Assembly: GCA_902633125.1 (NCBI GenBank)
Contig: CACPEZ010000002.1
Span: forward strand, 62,001 to 126,000
Reading direction: 5' to 3'
Length of the DNA stretch: 64,000 nucleotides
Origin: an uncultured Pelagibacteraceae bacterium
Lineage (GTDB): Bacteria > Pseudomonadota > Alphaproteobacteria > Pelagibacterales > Pelagibacteraceae
Below, in pieces: positions 22,251 to 31,470 of this stretch; within the stretch, counting starts at the first letter, position 1, and each line of letters opens with the position of its first letter. Below the pieces are notes generated by a model that was not told the DNA's origin, did no database searches, and saw only the letters and a list, made by a program, of their open reading frames with translations. Both the position numbers and the translations under genes were made by a program.

Positions 22251-23360
22251 CTAATTTAATTTTCTCTTCGTCAAATTTAATATTATTCCAGTTAAAATTG
22301 ATGTTCCAACTATTGAAGAACCACCATAACTAATAAATGGCATAGTCATGCCTGTAGTAGGAAGCATTCTTATATTTACACCAATATGAATAAATGTTTG
22401 CAATAGTATTATTGAAATACTTCCAACTAATATAAGCTTAAAATTATTATTTTTTGTAAAATTTATTTTTTTTAAAACTCTATAAGATAATATTAAATAA
22501 AGTAATATTATACCTATTAAGATAATTATTCCAAATTCTTCTGCAATTACAGAAATTATATAATCTGTATGCGCTTCTGGTATTCTTGAATTTAAAGTTC
22601 CTTCACCTATTCCTTTTCCAAAAAAACTTCCACTAGATATTGCATCACTTGCTTTGTCAGCCTGGTAATTATTACCGCTAGAACTATCTAAAAATGACAT
22701 TAATCTTATTCTTATGTATTCAAACTTTGGCACCAAAAAGACTAAAAATAGAGTTAATGAACCCACAGCTAATAATGAAATTGCAAAAAGTAATAAATTT
22801 ATTCCTGAAACAAAAATAATGGCAAGCCAAACAGATATTATTAATAATGTTTGTCCTAAGTCTGGTTGAGATAAGAGTAAAATTATAATTGGTACTAAAA
22901 TAACTGAACTCAAGAGGTATTTTATATAAAGGTTTTTTTTTTCTAATGAAATTATTAGTGAAATAACAATAACAAAAAAAGGTTTTAAAGTTTCAATAGG
23001 TTGAAATCTAGGTAATGAGCCAATATCTAACCATCTCTTTGACCCTTTGACCTCTACTCCTATTAAGGGAACTAAGGATAAACTTATAAATGTGATAACA
23101 AATAATACGACTGATAACCTAATTAAAATTTTTTGATCTAGCAGAGATAAAAATAAAATTAAAAATATTCCTATTAAAACAAAAATTAAATGTTTTAAAA
23201 AAAAATAGTAAGAATTTGTGTTTAATTTATCTGATGCGATTATTGAAGTTGAAACTAAAGAAAAGAACAATCCTAGTGAAAATAATAAACTTATTATCAG
23301 AAAAATTGTTTTATCAATGTTTTTCCACCAATCATAAAATGTATCAAAATATTTATTCAT
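22251..23360 (-). CDS. ftsW: Septal peptidoglycan polymerase FtsW (SEDS family)
   Basis: FtsW polymerises lipid II at the septum together with FtsI. The protein (369 residues) is almost entirely membrane helices, about ten. It has the SEDS signatures: GSKRWLDIGSLPRFQPIETLKP, the large periplasmic loop with SGNNYQADKASDAI and GIGEGTLNSRIPEAHTDYI, and the final MRMLPTTGMTMPFISYGGSS. Its position between murD and murG is the standard one. It overlaps murD by 4 bp. Confidence 0.94.
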   Translation of the reverse strand: MNKYFDTFYDWWKNIDKTIFLIISLLFSLGLFFSLVSTSIIASDKLNTNSYYFFLKHLIFVLIGIFLILFLSLLDQKILIRLSVVLFVITFISLSLVPLIGVEVKGSKRWLDIGSLPRFQPIETLKPFFVIVISLIISLEKKNLYIKYLLSSVILVPIIILLLSQPDLGQTLLIISVWLAIIFVSGINLLLFAISLLAVGSLTLFLVFLVPKFEYIRIRLMSFLDSSSGNNYQADKASDAISSGSFFGKGIGEGTLNSRIPEAHTDYIISVIAEEFGIIILIGIILLYLILSYRVLKKINFTKNNNFKLILVGSISIILLQTFIHIGVNIRMLPTTGMTMPFISYGGSSIVGTSILTGIILNLTKRKLN

Positions 23361-24646
23361 TCAATTGGTAAGTATCTTTTAATTAACATATTGAATTGTC
23401 TACCTCTTTCTTCAAAATTTTTGTATTGATCAAATGATGCGGCTGATGGGCTAAATAAAACTGTAACTTTTGTTTTTATATCCTTAAGGTTTGGAATTAA
23501 TTTAAGAGTATTTCTCAGATCTTTTGATAGATTAACTTTAATTTTATTTTTAAATAGTTTGAGGAAAACTTGTCTATCTTTCCCGTAAATATATGCTTCT
23601 AAATTTTTAAAATACTTTTTATTCAAATTAAATTTGTCACCCTTTTTAAATAATCCTCCCAAGATCCATATAATTTTTTCGTTAGATTCTAAAAATGGAA
23701 CAGTAGAAGATAATGTTGTTGACTTTGAGTCGTTTATTATTTTTAAATACTTTGATTGATGGATCACTTCCTGTCTAAATTTCAAAGGTTTAAATTTATT
23801 AATAGTTTTTATTACAGTTTTTAAATTAAGTTTCATATGTTTCGATAGCTCAAATAAAAAATTTAAATTTTGAAAATTTGTTGAATTTTTAAAATTATCA
23901 TTACTTAATTTATTTTTTAAATATGCATACTTATTTTTACTTACATAAATTATTTTAGATTTTATATTTTTAGTTCTTAATAAGTCCTTCAATAAATTAG
24001 TGTTTGTTATTATTGCTACATCATTTTCGTTTTGTCTTATTACACATTTTAATTTTGATAATACATAATTTTTCATTGTATTATGCCTTTCTAAATGATC
24101 TGGGGAAATATTAATGATTATAGAAAATTTTGATTTGAAATATTTACTATAAGCTAGTTGATAAGAAGATGCCTCAATAACAAAGATAGTATTTTTGGTA
24201 ACTCTTTTTTCCTCTAAAATAGGATTTCCAATATTTCCAGTTAGCCTAGTATCATAATGGTGTTTCTTTAAAATATCATAAAGCAACTTACTTGTAGTTG
24301 ACTTTCCGTTCGTACCAGTAATCGTAATTGTTAAAACTTCAGGGTTAAATTTATAAAATATATCAAAATCAGTAATAACTTTTTTTTGGTTCTTTTTTAA
24401 ATAATTTGATAACTGGCATCTATTTATATTAATACCAGGACTTATAACTATATAATCAAAATTATTGTTTAATAATTTTGATTTAGAAATAAAAAATTTT
24501 TTATATTTATTTTTAATTTTTTTCTTATGATCATCGAAAATAAAACACCTATTTTTCTTTTTTAAATATTTTAATGATGAAATTCCAGACTTTCCAAAAC
24601 CATAAATTAAAAAATTTTTACTTAGCGTTTCATTTTTTAATTTCAT
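23357..24646 (-). CDS. murD: UDP-MurNAc-L-Ala--D-glutamate ligase
   Basis: MurD adds D-glutamate to the growing peptide stem. The N-terminal nucleotide-fold loop reads LIYGFGKSGISS, followed by VISPGI, the P-loop T110-GTNGKST, NISPDHLERH and, near the C-terminus, LFSPSAASFDQYKNFEERG, which is the substrate signature that separates MurD from other Mur ligases. Its 429 residues are normal. It shares one base with mraY upstream and four with ftsW downstream. Confidence 0.95.
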   Translation of the reverse strand: MKLKNETLSKNFLIYGFGKSGISSLKYLKKKNRCFIFDDHKKKIKNKYKKFFISKSKLLNNNFDYIVISPGININRCQLSNYLKKNQKKVITDFDIFYKFNPEVLTITITGTNGKSTTSKLLYDILKKHHYDTRLTGNIGNPILEEKRVTKNTIFVIEASSYQLAYSKYFKSKFSIIINISPDHLERHNTMKNYVLSKLKCVIRQNENDVAIITNTNLLKDLLRTKNIKSKIIYVSKNKYAYLKNKLSNDNFKNSTNFQNLNFLFELSKHMKLNLKTVIKTINKFKPLKFRQEVIHQSKYLKIINDSKSTTLSSTVPFLESNEKIIWILGGLFKKGDKFNLNKKYFKNLEAYIYGKDRQVFLKLFKNKIKVNLSKDLRNTLKLIPNLKDIKTKVTVLFSPSAASFDQYKNFEERGRQFNMLIKRYLPIE

Positions 24647-25731
24647 TATCTAAGTTTCAAAGTTGCTAATCCAATCATCGCTAGAATAATAGAAATTATC
24701 CAAAATCTAATTACAACCGTTGACTCTGGCCATCCTTTTTTTTCAAAATGATGGTGTATTGGAGCCATTTTAAATATTCTTTTACCTGTTAATTTATAGG
24801 AAATAACTTGAACTATTACAGAAACAGCCTCTAAAACAAACAATCCGCCTGTTATTGCTAACACAATTTCGTGCTTAGTTATTATACCAACCGCGCCCAG
24901 TGAACCACCTAATGATAAAGATCCAGTGTCTCCCATAAAAATTTTTGCCGGTGGTGCATTAAACCATAAAAAACCTAAACAAGCCCCGATTATTGATCCA
25001 CAAAAAATCGAAGCTTCTCCTACACCCTCTATATATGCGATCTGAAGATAATCAGAAAAAATTATATTACCAGAGACGTAACTAATAAATGCGAAACAGG
25101 CGGCAACTAACATAACAGGAACTGTTGCTAATCCGTCTAAACCATCTGTTAAATTAACTGCATTTGAAGCTCCAACTAATATGAACATATAAAAAGGTAT
25201 AAAAAACCAGCCAAGATTTATTACTAAGTTTTTGAAAAAAGGAAAATATAGATTATTTATTTGATCAGAATTACTAGTGATATAAAGTATAAATATACCA
25301 ATCAAAGCTAAAATAATTTGTAGAGAGAACTTTAGTTTAGAAGAAATTCCATTCGAACTTTTTAACTTTATTTTTTTATAATCATCATAAGCTCCCAATA
25401 ATCCAAAAGAAGCTGCAATAAATATTAAAAACCAATTGTAAGGATTTGATAAGTCACCCCATAGCAATACTCCTGAAAAAACGCCTAATAATATTATTAG
25501 TCCTCCCATTGTAGGTGTTCCAATTTTTCTAATTATATGATCGCTAGGGCCATCTTCTCTGATTGGATTATGAATCTGTTTTGAAGAAAAAAAATTAATT
25601 AATGGGTTTCCAACTAAAAAAACAACAACCATAGCTGTAAACATAGAAAGACCGGTTCTTACAGTTAAATATTTAAAAACATTCAAAAAACTAAATTGAT
25701 CTACTAGTATTGAAAAAAGTTCAAACAACAT
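24646..25731 (-). CDS. mraY: Phospho-MurNAc-pentapeptide translocase MraY
   Basis: MraY moves phospho-MurNAc-pentapeptide to undecaprenyl phosphate, making lipid I. This 361-residue protein has ten predicted membrane helices and the family motifs: GTPTMGG near residue 72, the aspartate pair GAYDDYKK, NAVNLTDGLDGLA, FMGDTGSLSLGG and the histidine motif MAPIHHHFEKKGWPE. It overlaps murEF and murD by one base each. Confidence 0.97.
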   Translation of the reverse strand: MLFELFSILVDQFSFLNVFKYLTVRTGLSMFTAMVVVFLVGNPLINFFSSKQIHNPIREDGPSDHIIRKIGTPTMGGLIILLGVFSGVLLWGDLSNPYNWFLIFIAASFGLLGAYDDYKKIKLKSSNGISSKLKFSLQIILALIGIFILYITSNSDQINNLYFPFFKNLVINLGWFFIPFYMFILVGASNAVNLTDGLDGLATVPVMLVAACFAFISYVSGNIIFSDYLQIAYIEGVGEASIFCGSIIGACLGFLWFNAPPAKIFMGDTGSLSLGGSLGAVGIITKHEIVLAITGGLFVLEAVSVIVQVISYKLTGKRIFKMAPIHHHFEKKGWPESTVVIRFWIISIILAMIGLATLKLR

Positions 25732-28559
25732 TAAGATTTTGATCCAATTTGTTTGGTTATTTGATTTAATCCTGTAGAATTTGAGCCCTTTATCATTAAA
25801 AAATCACCATTATTTAAATCATTTTTTATTATATTAAAAATTTCACTAGTTGATTTAAGTATTTTTCCTCTTTTTTGTGTTCTAATTTTGTTAAATGTTT
25901 CTGTGATATAATTCCCACAAACAAACAGCTTTTTGAACTTTGCTTTATTGATATCTTTTGCTGCTTCAATATGAAGTTTTTTTGAAAATTTTCCTAATTC
26001 TAACATGTCACCTAGTAGCAAAAATTTTTTATTTGGATTTATTTTTAAATTATCAAATTTCTTAATTGAGAAATTGAGAGATAATGGATTTGAGTTATAA
26101 CTTTCATCTATTATATTAACTGTTTTAGAGCCGACATTGTATTTTTTTATATTTCCTCTACCACTTGGTATTTTATAATTAGAAAAAAAGTTACTTTTTA
26201 TTTTATCAATGATATTTAAACTTTTACAAACTGCTATGGAAGCCAATATATTATCCAAATAAGGTAATAAGTTATTATTAATTTTAAAATTAAAAGTTTT
26301 AGAAGCTACATCAATGTAAATGATATAAAATTTTGTAGATTTTTTTAATTTAGATAATCTAATATTAGAATTTTTATGTTTACCAAAAGAAATGATATTT
26401 AAATTATTTTTGTTCGCTAAGTTTGAAAAAAAATTAAAAAATTTATCATCTCTATTCAATACAATTGTTCCATTTTTTCTTATGTTGAAAATAATCTCTG
26501 ATTTGGCTTTAGCTATATCCAATAAAGATTTAAAATTTTTGGCGTGCGCATAACTAATATTTGTAATAACTCCAACGTCTGGTTTAATTATTTTTGATAA
26601 ATAGTCTATTTCTCCCTTTTTATCCATTCCAATTTCAAATATTCCATAAGTCGTATCCTTATTTAAATTTATTAATGAAATCGGTAAACCGAATTTATTA
26701 TTGAATGAATTTTTTGAAAATATTGTGGAATAATTTTTTTGAAGACATTGTCCTAACAATTCTTTCAGCGAAGTTTTGCCTGAAGATCCTGTAATTGCAA
26801 CTTGAGATGAATTAGAAGAAATTCTTATCTTTTGTGAAAATTTAATTAATAATTCTAGAGTACTTTTAACATTAATCTTTTTTTTACTATCATTTTTATT
26901 ATTTTGAAGTATTGCTAATTTTGCTCCATTTTTTAGAGCTTCGTCTGCAAAATCATTTCCATTAAAAAATTTCCCCTTAATTCCAAGGAAAATTTTACCT
27001 TTATTTTGTTCTTTCGAATTAGTGCTAATTTTTAAATTTTTTAATCTATCTAATTTTTTGTTATTTATAATTTCTTTAAGTATATTTAATTTCCAATCAT
27101 TTGATAAAGATTTATTTTTTAAAATTATTGATTTTTTTATATTATCTCTGTCAGAAAATTTATTTTTCTTAATATATTCTTGAGTGTTTTCATGTCCCTT
27201 TCCTGCAATAATTAAAACCTCATCAGACTTACTATTTAAAATTGCTTTTTTTATAGCTAATTTTCTTGATGGTATTTCAATCATTTTAGATGGTAAAATT
27301 GATTTCTTAATGCTTGCTCTGATATTTTCTGGATTTTCACTTCTAGGATTATCGTCTGTAAGATAAATATAATTACATAGTTTGTTAGCAATTTTACCCA
27401 TTATTGGTCTTTTTTCTTTATCTCTTTCACCGCCACACCCAAATACAATATTAATTTTTCTTAAACCATATTGTTCCTTAATATTTTCTATACTGGTTTT
27501 GAGGGCCTCAGGAGTATGAGCATAGTCTAAAATAAAAATTGAATTATCTTTGGTTGTTCCGATTATCTCGAGCCTTCCTTTTGTGGGTTTAATATACTTA
27601 AGTTTTTTAACAATATCATCAATTTTTAGATTACTTTTAATTGCTGCTGCAATAGCCATCATCAAATTCTTAATTTGTATTTTTCCAATTAGGCTTGTTT
27701 TAAATTGGTATTCCTTATTTTGAAAAGTAAACTTTATATGTTGGTAGTTATTTAAAATTTTAATTGAATTAATTTTTAAATGACTATCTGATGTGCCAAT
27801 GTTTAATAAATTTAATTTTTTTCTTTTGGCTATTTTTTCAAAGATTTGTGAATATTTCAAATCATTATCAAATATCAAATTTCCATTTTTATTTGTCAAC
27901 TCATTAAATAAAATTAATTTTGAATTAAAATAATTTTTATAATTTTTGTGATAGTCTAAATGATCTCTGCTTAAATTAGTGAATATAGATGTACTAAATT
28001 TAATACCATGTAATCTTTTTTGATGAAGGCCATGACTTGATGCTTCTAAAATTACATTTTCAATTTTTTTTTTCTTTAAATTTGCAAGTATTTTATTAAT
28101 TGTAATAGTATCAACAGTTGTATTATTAAGTTTTAAGTTAATACCATTCGATTTGACGCCTAAAGTTCCAATTGAGGCTACTCTTTTTTTATTAAGTTTT
28201 AATATTTGGTAATAAAAATTGACTATAGATGATTTACCGTTTGTGCCAGTCACAGCAATTATATTATTTGGTTTTTTATTATAATATTTATTTGCAAAAC
28301 TTGATAAGGCTAGCCTAGGATTCCTTACTTTTATATATAATACACCTTTATTGATTCCAGTTTTAAATTTATTTGATACAATTATTTGGGCTCCTCTTTT
28401 AATGGCATCATTTATAAAATTATTTCCGTTTAATTTATTACCCTGTATTGCAAAAAATATATAATTTTTTTTTATTTTTTTTGAATTAAATTCAAATCCA
28501 TTAAAACTTTTATTAATAAAATCTTTTTTAAGATTTTTAAAAAAGCTTTTTAATATCAT
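25731..28559 (-). CDS. murEF: Fused MurE-MurF bifunctional ligase
   Basis: One 942-residue reading frame holds two complete Mur ligases. Residues 1 to about 485 are MurE: the P-loop T104-GTNGKS, LSRDHLDYH, and D403-NPR, the motif that selects meso-diaminopimelate. From about W489 onward it is MurF: an N-terminal domain, P-loop T590-GSSGKT, EIGMDKKGEI, TNISYAHAKNF and the DESYNSNP motif, which reads the D-Ala-D-Ala transfer. So one protein should add both mDAP and D-Ala-D-Ala. The join is short (KNKSLSNDWK), with no extra linker. Fusions of this pair are known in some other bacteria, such as Bordetella. It sits between ftsI and mraY, where separate murE and murF would be. Confidence 0.95.
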   Translation of the reverse strand: MILKSFFKNLKKDFINKSFNGFEFNSKKIKKNYIFFAIQGNKLNGNNFINDAIKRGAQIIVSNKFKTGINKGVLYIKVRNPRLALSSFANKYYNKKPNNIIAVTGTNGKSSIVNFYYQILKLNKKRVASIGTLGVKSNGINLKLNNTTVDTITINKILANLKKKKIENVILEASSHGLHQKRLHGIKFSTSIFTNLSRDHLDYHKNYKNYFNSKLILFNELTNKNGNLIFDNDLKYSQIFEKIAKRKKLNLLNIGTSDSHLKINSIKILNNYQHIKFTFQNKEYQFKTSLIGKIQIKNLMMAIAAAIKSNLKIDDIVKKLKYIKPTKGRLEIIGTTKDNSIFILDYAHTPEALKTSIENIKEQYGLRKINIVFGCGGERDKEKRPIMGKIANKLCNYIYLTDDNPRSENPENIRASIKKSILPSKMIEIPSRKLAIKKAILNSKSDEVLIIAGKGHENTQEYIKKNKFSDRDNIKKSIILKNKSLSNDWKLNILKEIINNKKLDRLKNLKISTNSKEQNKGKIFLGIKGKFFNGNDFADEALKNGAKLAILQNNKNDSKKKINVKSTLELLIKFSQKIRISSNSSQVAITGSSGKTSLKELLGQCLQKNYSTIFSKNSFNNKFGLPISLINLNKDTTYGIFEIGMDKKGEIDYLSKIIKPDVGVITNISYAHAKNFKSLLDIAKAKSEIIFNIRKNGTIVLNRDDKFFNFFSNLANKNNLNIISFGKHKNSNIRLSKLKKSTKFYIIYIDVASKTFNFKINNNLLPYLDNILASIAVCKSLNIIDKIKSNFFSNYKIPSGRGNIKKYNVGSKTVNIIDESYNSNPLSLNFSIKKFDNLKINPNKKFLLLGDMLELGKFSKKLHIEAAKDINKAKFKKLFVCGNYITETFNKIRTQKRGKILKSTSEIFNIIKNDLNNGDFLMIKGSNSTGLNQITKQIGSKS

Positions 28560-28570
28560 TATTAAATTTC

Positions 28571-30202
28571 TTAATATTTTATGGCTAAAATAGGCCCGAT
28601 TTTTTCAATTATATTTTTTGCAACCTCAACAGAAGTCCAGCCGGCAGTATTAAAAGGTGTGCCTATTATCTTCCTTTTTTTACCATCATTATATTCATAA
28701 ATATAAGTTTCACTCAATTTTGGTTCATCTAACAAAACAATTAAAACATATTTTGGAGAAGATATTGGAAAAATTGAAGCAAAAGTATTTATTTTTTTTT
28801 TTGAATATTTACCCTTTATAGATTTTTGAGCTGTTCCTGTTTTTCCAGCAATTTCATAACCAGCAATATTTGCTAAATTAGCTGTGCCTTGTTCGGATGT
28901 TACAATTTTTCTTAATATTTTGTTAATTTTATTTGAATTTTCTTGTGATATTATTTGCTTACCTCTTTTTGAATTTTTCTCTTTTTTAATTAAAGTTGGT
29001 TTTATTTTATATCCACCATTTGCAATTATTGCATAGGCTTTTGCAAGTTGAAGTGGTGTGGTTGTTATACCATGACCATATGCTGATGTAGCTAATTTAC
29101 ATTTTCCCCATTTAAACGGAATTGGATTTCCAACTTCTTCAATATCAAATTGTATTTTATTTAGTAAATCTAAATTTTCTAGAAAATCTTTAAAATTTTC
29201 TAAACCGACTTTCTGGGCAATTTTGATTGAACCAATATTTCCAGATCTAATTAATATTTCTTCTGCAGTAAGACTAGATGGAATATCCATATCATATTCA
29301 GAGATTGAACTTCCCGCACATTTTATTTTTTTTGGTAGATTTTTGAAAAGTGTATCTTCTTCGATAACATTTTCTTGAAGCCCAGCAGCCAGTGTAAATG
29401 TTTTAAAAACTGATCCAAGTTCATAAACACCTTTTGTGGATCTGTTTATAAATTTTTTATCAGAAATATCTTCTCTTTTATTTAAATCAAAATCTGGCAA
29501 AGAAACCATCGATATAATCTCACCGCTGTTAACGTTCATTAAAATAACTGTACTTCCATAACTATTAAAAATTTCTTGAAATTTTAACAATTCTTCTCTT
29601 ATCAAATATTGTATTTCAGTATCTAAAGAAAGTTTTAATGGCTTGTTTGAAGTTGTTAATTCATAATCAAAAGATTTTTCTATACCAGACACACCATTGT
29701 TATCTGTATCAATCTGTCCCAATATATGACTGAAAAGATTACCGTTAGGATAAACACGAGCAATGTTTTCTTCCTCTTTAAACGATTTTTCTCCTAGTAA
29801 TTTTATTTTTTCTAGTTTAGCTGGAGATATTTTCTTTTTGACATAAAAAAACTTTTTTCCGTTGATTTCCTTTTCAAAATTCTTGTCAGGAAATATTAAT
29901 TTTAAAGAAATTAATAATTTTTCTTTGTTAATTAGTTGATTTGGATTTATACCTAAATTGGTCACACGCACTGTTTTAGCAATAATATTTCCATTTCTAT
30001 CCATGATAGATGCTCTATATTTCTCTTTTTCTTTTAAAGTTTGAGTTTGGTTTGTTTTTTTAAATCCTAGATAGATAGTTTTAGACGTAAATATTATTGT
30101 AATTATAAAAAAGATGAAGAAAATAAATGATATACGTTCAAAAGATATTTTTAAATTTGATCTATTTGCTTCAAATTTAAAATTTTCGTCAATATTATTC
30201 AT
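28571..30202 (-). CDS. ftsI: Septal transpeptidase FtsI (penicillin-binding protein 3)
   Basis: FtsI cross-links peptidoglycan at the division site. A single transmembrane anchor (about 22-45) is followed by the pedestal domain, including MDRNGNIIA, and then the transpeptidase domain. The three active-site motifs are S264-VFK (nucleophile serine and lysine), S320-GN and K454-TGT. Length is 543. It overlaps ftsL by 8 bp and precedes murEF by 11 bp. Confidence 0.95.
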   Translation of the reverse strand: MNNIDENFKFEANRSNLKISFERISFIFFIFFIITIIFTSKTIYLGFKKTNQTQTLKEKEKYRASIMDRNGNIIAKTVRVTNLGINPNQLINKEKLLISLKLIFPDKNFEKEINGKKFFYVKKKISPAKLEKIKLLGEKSFKEEENIARVYPNGNLFSHILGQIDTDNNGVSGIEKSFDYELTTSNKPLKLSLDTEIQYLIREELLKFQEIFNSYGSTVILMNVNSGEIISMVSLPDFDLNKREDISDKKFINRSTKGVYELGSVFKTFTLAAGLQENVIEEDTLFKNLPKKIKCAGSSISEYDMDIPSSLTAEEILIRSGNIGSIKIAQKVGLENFKDFLENLDLLNKIQFDIEEVGNPIPFKWGKCKLATSAYGHGITTTPLQLAKAYAIIANGGYKIKPTLIKKEKNSKRGKQIISQENSNKINKILRKIVTSEQGTANLANIAGYEIAGKTGTAQKSIKGKYSKKKINTFASIFPISSPKYVLIVLLDEPKLSETYIYEYNDGKKRKIIGTPFNTAGWTSVEVAKNIIEKIGPILAIKY

Positions 30203-30470
30203 TATTAAATTTAAATAGTTTTAAATCCGTAATTTTTTTTTTTTTTAATTCTTTATCAAAATATATTTTGGAATATTCCATTAATTTATTTGGTGATGTA
30301 AGATAGTTGTAATCAAATAAAACTAACTCATAAATATCATTGAGAGCTCTGATATCTTCTTGAGTTTCAAAAATTTTTTTATCAAGTTTTTTTGTCGAAT
30401 TTTTTGTAAATGCAGTAGAAATTATAAGAATAATAATTGGGATAAATAAAAGAATTTTTTTATGCATCAA
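30195..30470 (-). CDS. ftsL: Cell division protein FtsL-like
   Basis: This 91-residue protein has an N-terminal membrane helix (residues 5-21), a short coiled coil (KLDKKIFETQEDIRALNDIY) and the YLTSPNKLMEYSKIYF segment typical of FtsL. FtsL forms a complex with FtsQ and FtsB and activates FtsW/FtsI. Sequence identity is too low to name it on sequence alone. The position between rsmH and ftsI and the topology carry the call. It overlaps both neighbours (11 and 8 bp). Confidence 0.8.
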   Translation of the reverse strand: MMHKKILLFIPIIILIISTAFTKNSTKKLDKKIFETQEDIRALNDIYELVLFDYNYLTSPNKLMEYSKIYFDKELKKKKITDLKLFKFNNE

Positions 30471-31452
30471 AGTTCAAATTTTCTATATCTTTTAAGTATT
30501 TAAAATTACTAACAAATTTTTTAAAATTACATCCATTCTCTAATTTGTATGCAAATCTAAGTTTTGCTGACCTTGAAGGTGGATTAATATTAATCTCACC
30601 GGATGATGGGACTATTGGTTTTTTTTTGGTTAAATTAAAATACTTTTTAGTTGAAATACTTTTTGGCAAATATCTCGAAGAATTTTTTACTTCTGAGTAT
30701 TCTTTAAAAAAAAACTTTACTATTTTATCCTCGATAGAATGAAAAGTAACAACTGCTATTACTCCACCAACTGGCAAAATATTATAGGCTTTTATTAAAC
30801 CATATATCAGCTCGGTTATCTCTTTATTTACAAAAATTCTAAGAGCTTGAAAAACTTTAGTGGATTTATTTTTTCCACTTTTCTTTTTTTTTAAACTATC
30901 AATGATTTCTACTAAATTTTCAGTTTTAATTTTTTTATTTTTTCTTAATTGTACTATTTTTTTTGATATCGGTTTTGCATATTTTTCATCGCCAAAATAC
31001 TTGAAAATTTTAAAAAGACTTTGTTGGCTCATTTTTGATATTACATCATCACAAGAAAAATCATTTAATCCCATTCTCATGTCTAGTTTACCTTTGCTAT
31101 TAAAAGATATGCCTCTATTTAGATCAGAAATCTGATTTAATGAATATCCCAGATCAAAAATAATTGCTTTAATATTATCTTCCTTTATTTGATCGATATC
31201 TGAAAATTTTTTGTTATAAAATTTAAATCTTTTTTTATATTTTGTGTGGAATTCATTAACTACACTATTGACAGAATTATCTCTATCTAGTGCTACAATA
31301 TTATTTAAGTTATTCTCTAATATCTTTTTTGAATAACCGCCTGCACCAAATGTGCAATCGATAAATGTGCCACCATAAAGAGGGGAAATAATACTAACTA
31401 ATTCGTTTAGTAATACTGGAAAATGTTTTTCCAGATTTATGGTGGCATTCAT
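30460..31452 (-). CDS. rsmH: 16S rRNA (cytosine-1402 N4) methyltransferase
   Basis: RsmH (MraW) methylates C1402 of 16S rRNA in the ribosomal P site. The 330-residue protein carries the SAM-binding DCTFGAGGYSKKIL near residue 32, then ALDRDN, FDLGYSLNQI and GRGISFNSKGKLDMRM, and ends with VVTFHSIEDKIVK and PSRSAKLR, all family hallmarks. It follows ftsZ after 18 bp, while in most bacteria it follows mraZ directly. Confidence 0.96.
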   Translation of the reverse strand: MNATINLEKHFPVLLNELVSIISPLYGGTFIDCTFGAGGYSKKILENNLNNIVALDRDNSVNSVVNEFHTKYKKRFKFYNKKFSDIDQIKEDNIKAIIFDLGYSLNQISDLNRGISFNSKGKLDMRMGLNDFSCDDVISKMSQQSLFKIFKYFGDEKYAKPISKKIVQLRKNKKIKTENLVEIIDSLKKKKSGKNKSTKVFQALRIFVNKEITELIYGLIKAYNILPVGGVIAVVTFHSIEDKIVKFFFKEYSEVKNSSRYLPKSISTKKYFNLTKKKPIVPSSGEININPPSRSAKLRFAYKLENGCNFKKFVSNFKYLKDIENLNFDA

Positions 31453-31470
31453 TTATTTTTTTGAAGACCA

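Noticed and set aside
25731-28559. murE-murF fusion as a sequencing artefact that removed a stop
   Set aside because: Both halves are complete and in the same frame with a plausible short join, and no frame break or low-quality signature is visible; confirmation by relatives is still desirable.
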